NCBI GenBank assembly: GCA_902363135.1
Contig: CABIZF010000026.1
Coordinates: forward strand, 1 to 9,263
Direction of reading: 5' to 3'
Length of the DNA: 9,263 bases
Origin: Lachnospiraceae bacterium
Lineage (GTDB): Bacteria; Bacillota; Clostridia; Lachnospirales; Lachnospiraceae
Shown: piece after piece, positions 7,922 to 9,263 of the stretch
How the letters are laid out: each line of letters begins with the position of its first letter
How positions within the stretch are numbered: the stretch's first letter is position 1
The notes under the pieces: model-generated
The model's database searches: none
What the model was told of the DNA's origin: nothing
The model's input: the letters and a program-made list of their open reading frames with translations, nothing else
Made by a program: the position numbers and the translations under genes

Positions 7922-8503
7922 TTACTGCTTCTCAGGTGTTCCCGTCGTATCTCCCCATGCAAAGGAAGAATAATCATAGCTCAGAATAATAGCAAAATTA
8001 CTGTCCTTACATTTCTGATCACTCAAAGTAATAGTCTCCGGATAAGCAGTGGAATTTAAATTGCCATCTGTTAAACACCACATCCACGAATTTCCTTCGT
8101 AATATCCACCAACTGTCTCGCCATCCTTTTTATATAAGATAGTATTTCCACCATTATTCTCCGCCTCATATCCGTCATTAATGCGTGCATCTGATGCGGC
8201 AAGATATGTTAAATACCAGTCCTCAGTATTGTCCGGATTAGTTACACCCTTCCAAGCGGTATCTAATGTAACCCCTGTGTCAAGCATTCCTGCTGTCTTA
8301 GGTGCCTGCTCTAATGCATTATAAATAGACATATTGGAATTTACATTATGAACTGTAAAAGAAAGTTCCTGAGTCTTAACCTTATCCTTTCCAATGCTGC
8401 GCAGATATACGGTCATATCTGCTGCGAAAGCGGACGTATAGGTTCCCATCGCCATAGTTGCTGCTAATACAAGTGCTGATAACTGTTTCATTCTGTTCTT
8501 CAT
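7922..8503 (-). CDS. Small secreted transcobalamin-like (DUF4430-type) protein
   Basis: From the chosen ATG the product is 193 aa. It has a standard signal peptide (MKNRMKQLSALVLAATMAMG, ending SAFA before ADM) and then one beta-rich domain. That domain shows DUF4430-like landmarks: an N-terminal strand (MTVYLRS), a short helix with NALEQA, a Trp-rich strand NSWMWCLTDGN matching the GWMYTLNG position of the large protein, and a final strand FAIILSYDYSS. DUF4430 is grouped with the C-terminal domain of transcobalamin/intrinsic factor, so corrinoid binding is a reasonable inference. It is the first gene after the B12 riboswitch, which supports this. No lipobox or wall anchor is seen, so it may be released or held by a partner. 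The start at 8503 has AGAAAGG nine nt upstream. In-frame ATGs at 8509, 8524 and 8578 are possible; 8578 would give 218 aa with an unusual 25-residue polar extension before the signal peptide. Confidence 0.8.
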   Translation of the reverse strand: MKNRMKQLSALVLAATMAMGTYTSAFAADMTVYLRSIGKDKVKTQELSFTVHNVNSNMSIYNALEQAPKTAGMLDTGVTLDTAWKGVTNPDNTEDWYLTYLAASDARINDGYEAENNGGNTILYKKDGETVGGYYEGNSWMWCLTDGNLNSTAYPETITLSDQKCKDSNFAIILSYDYSSFAWGDTTGTPEKQ

Positions 8504-8509
8504 ACTCAT

Positions 8510-8696
8510 TTTCCTTTCTGCCATTTGGCAATCATCTTCTTTGTTCTCAGTTGCATTTGAATGGGTTGGCTCGTCCATTCGACAGGCTCACACCTGCCTT
8601 CTCCTCTCCTCTTATACTAGGAGTATTCTGTAGCTGGCTGTAAGGGTCTCTCTCCCGCGTCGTCCTCTCGCATCCCCGAAGATCATTTACGGGAAT
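8510..8696 (-). other. Untranslated leader between riboswitch terminator and first gene
   Basis: About 190 nt separate the terminator from the preferred start codon. The RNA can form small hairpins: CTCCT/AGGAG with an 8-nt loop at about 8608-8625, and GGCAGG/CCTGTC with a 6-nt loop at about 8581-8598. A purine-rich stretch (GGAGAGGAG) sits between them, but too far from the ATG at 8578 to be an ideal ribosome site. I see no convincing second promoter or leader peptide here. If translation really starts at 8578, the region 8510-8578 is coding. Confidence 0.45.
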
Positions 8697-8727
8697 AAAA
8701 AAAGGACGTACCCAAAGGAGTACATCC
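8697..8727 (-). terminator. Riboswitch-controlled intrinsic terminator
   Basis: In minus-strand RNA GGAUGUAC (8720-8727) pairs with GUACGUCC (8704-8711), extended by two pairs toward a CUUU loop, and is followed directly by seven U (8697-8703). This is a textbook intrinsic terminator placed just downstream of the cobalamin aptamer and ahead of the first gene, so it is the likely expression platform. Confidence 0.9.
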
Positions 8728-8741
8728 GAACTGCGAAATAC

Positions 8742-8772
8742 CGTGCACCCTGAGCTCGAGGGTCTGTGCACG
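8742..8772 (-). promoter_or_regulatory. Hairpin between aptamer and terminator (P13-like)
   Basis: Immediately after P1 the RNA forms CGUGCA/UGCACG, an internal bulge, then CCCU/AGGG closing a CGAGCUC loop. Cobalamin riboswitches usually have such a hairpin, whose loop kisses loop L5 of the aptamer. Position and shape fit; the loop-loop pairing itself was not verified. Confidence 0.55.
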
Positions 8773-8879
8773 ACGTACCAGAGACAGACCTGACTTATAG
8801 CATATGCTCATCACAGTAGCGTTCCTGTGCGGGATTCTCACCCGGCTTCCTACCCACGTGGATAAATTCCCTGATACGT
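8773..8879 (-). promoter_or_regulatory. Cobalamin (B12) riboswitch aptamer
   Basis: The minus strand carries the hallmarks of the cobalamin riboswitch family: AGGGAA near the 5' side, AAGCCGGGTGAGAATCC, then the B12-box core CGCTACTGTGA and AAGTCAGG. A 9-bp P1 stem closes the element: ACGTATCAG (8871-8879) pairs with CTGGTACGT (8773-8781). Such riboswitches bind adenosyl-, methyl- or hydroxocobalamin and normally switch genes off when B12 is plentiful. It is followed by a P13-like hairpin and an intrinsic terminator, so control is probably by premature termination of the downstream operon. Confidence 0.95.
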
Positions 8880-8892
8880 GTCCTTGTTTTCC

Positions 8893-8920
8893 ATTATACC
8901 CCCCCCCGCGAATTTGTCAA
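8893..8920 (-). promoter_or_regulatory. Consensus sigma-A promoter of the operon
   Basis: A perfect -35 TTGACA (8915-8920) and a perfect -10 TATAAT (8893-8898) are separated by 16 bp. Transcription should begin near 8885-8887, only a few nt before the aptamer P1. An A-rich stretch lies upstream of -35. The spacer is one base short of the preferred 17 and includes nine consecutive G. Confidence 0.9.
8899..8907 (-). repeat. G9 homopolymer inside the promoter spacer
   Basis: Nine consecutive C on the plus strand (G on the transcribed-sense strand) directly abut the -10 box. Tracts of this length are prone to slipped-strand mispairing. Each gained or lost base changes the -35/-10 distance, so this is a candidate phase-variation site. 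Confidence 0.8.
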
Positions 8921-9192
8921 GTATTTTTCGCTATTGTCTTTGCTTTTGTCTGAATATTGTGGATTTATTCGAACAAAATTTCTATGCATTCTGTCTAATG
9001 CACTTTATTTTTCTTTCTTTCTCAATTTTGAACGCAGATCGCGAAGCGGATTGCGAATATCCGCTTTACATCGGAAATTGCAGTTATTCTATTACTTTCT
9101 CTTGCTTTTCCGGAAGGCTTGTGATAGTGTGTGAGTCATTACACCTGCGGTTCGTTTTCGGAAAAGAAGCGGGTGGCAGAAAGGGATTATCT
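8921..9192. other. Divergent intergenic region
   Basis: This stretch separates the minus-strand operon promoter from the plus-strand gene at the right edge. No gene is supported. It holds a weak AT-rich inverted repeat TGCATT/AATGCA (8985-9002) followed by a pyrimidine-rich run, a better inverted repeat at 9044-9066, and the ribosome site of the next gene. A promoter for the plus-strand gene must lie here or in the inverted-repeat area, but I cannot pick a convincing -35/-10 pair. Confidence 0.5.
9044..9066. repeat. 8-bp perfect inverted repeat, possible operator
   Basis: AAGCGGAT and ATCCGCTT are perfect inverted copies around a 7-nt centre. No T run follows on either strand, so a terminator is unlikely. 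Its place about 130 bp ahead of the plus-strand gene allows a protein-binding site or an RNA hairpin in its leader. Confidence 0.45.
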
Positions 9193-9263
9193 ATGAATAC
9201 TACCAAAGTAGTCCATGTACAGCGCACGATCAACCGGCAGCTCGCACCTTCTTATTCCTGCAA
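9193..9263 (+). CDS. 5' end of a gene cut by the window, possibly a serine recombinase
   Basis: Only 23 codons are visible, beginning MNTTKVVHVQRTINRQL. The start is well supported: AGAAAGGG (9178-9185) ends seven nt before the ATG. The short polar beginning with a VxxVxxT pattern resembles the leader that precedes the catalytic RVxxYCRVS segment in many clostridial large serine recombinases, but that catalytic segment, if present, lies beyond the window. If right, a mobile element begins here. A different DNA-binding or unknown protein is equally compatible with so few residues. Confidence 0.5.
   Translation, partial: MNTTKVVHVQRTINRQLAPSYSC

Noticed and set aside
8614..8688. 24-codon leader peptide starting just after the terminator
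   Set aside because: No Shine-Dalgarno sequence precedes its ATG and control is already explained by the riboswitch.
8547..8771. Minus-strand 74-codon open frame over the riboswitch platform
   Set aside because: It covers the terminator and leader, has no good ribosome site, and no protein-like pattern; the RNA structure explains the sequence.
8899..8907. G9 tract as a pure sequencing or assembly error
   Set aside because: It cannot be excluded from sequence alone, but its exact position between two perfect promoter boxes, with a working 16-bp spacing, makes a real tract more likely.
8985..9002. TGCATT/AATGCA inverted repeat followed by a T-rich run as a plus-strand terminator
   Set aside because: The stem is only six AT-rich pairs and no plus-strand gene ends there.

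Overview
The window looks like chromosomal DNA of a Gram-positive, gut-type Clostridia (probably Lachnospiraceae-like). The evidence is the consensus sigma-A promoter, the Shine-Dalgarno sites, and very large secreted proteins built from BspA-type leucine-rich repeats, GLUG motifs and bacterial Ig-like domains. This placement is inference; there is no rRNA or housekeeping gene to confirm it.

Layout, read in the direction of transcription (minus strand, right to left): a consensus promoter (TTGACA, 16 bp, TATAAT) whose spacer carries nine consecutive G; a cobalamin (B12) riboswitch with a 9-bp P1 stem; an intrinsic terminator whose 3' arm repeats the 3' arm of P1, which gives a readable antiterminator/terminator switch; then three genes. 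The first encodes a small secreted protein (about 193 aa) with a DUF4430/transcobalamin-C-terminal-like fold. The second encodes a 734-aa secreted protein with BspA-type leucine-rich repeats, Cys-rich CxxC/GH repeats and three Big_2 domains. The third encodes a 1816-aa secreted protein with two further DUF4430-like regions, Ig-like domains, GLUG motifs, Cys-rich repeats, a Big_3 domain and three Big_2 domains. A 15-bp terminator-like hairpin lies between genes 2 and 3 with no visible new promoter after it.

Hypothesis: this is a B12-repressed, possibly phase-variable operon for capturing cobalamin or related corrinoids at the Gram-positive cell surface. DUF4430 belongs to the same InterPro family as the C-terminal domain of animal transcobalamin and intrinsic factor, so a B12 riboswitch ahead of three such regions fits functionally. 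The Big_2 modules would act as wall-associated stalks. No transport permease or ATPase is in the window.

The right edge (about 8921 onward) is a divergent intergenic region followed by the first 23 codons of a plus-strand gene, possibly a serine recombinase and so possibly the edge of a mobile element. The left edge (1-145) is GC-rich and hairpin-forming, lies downstream of the operon, and has no recognisable gene.
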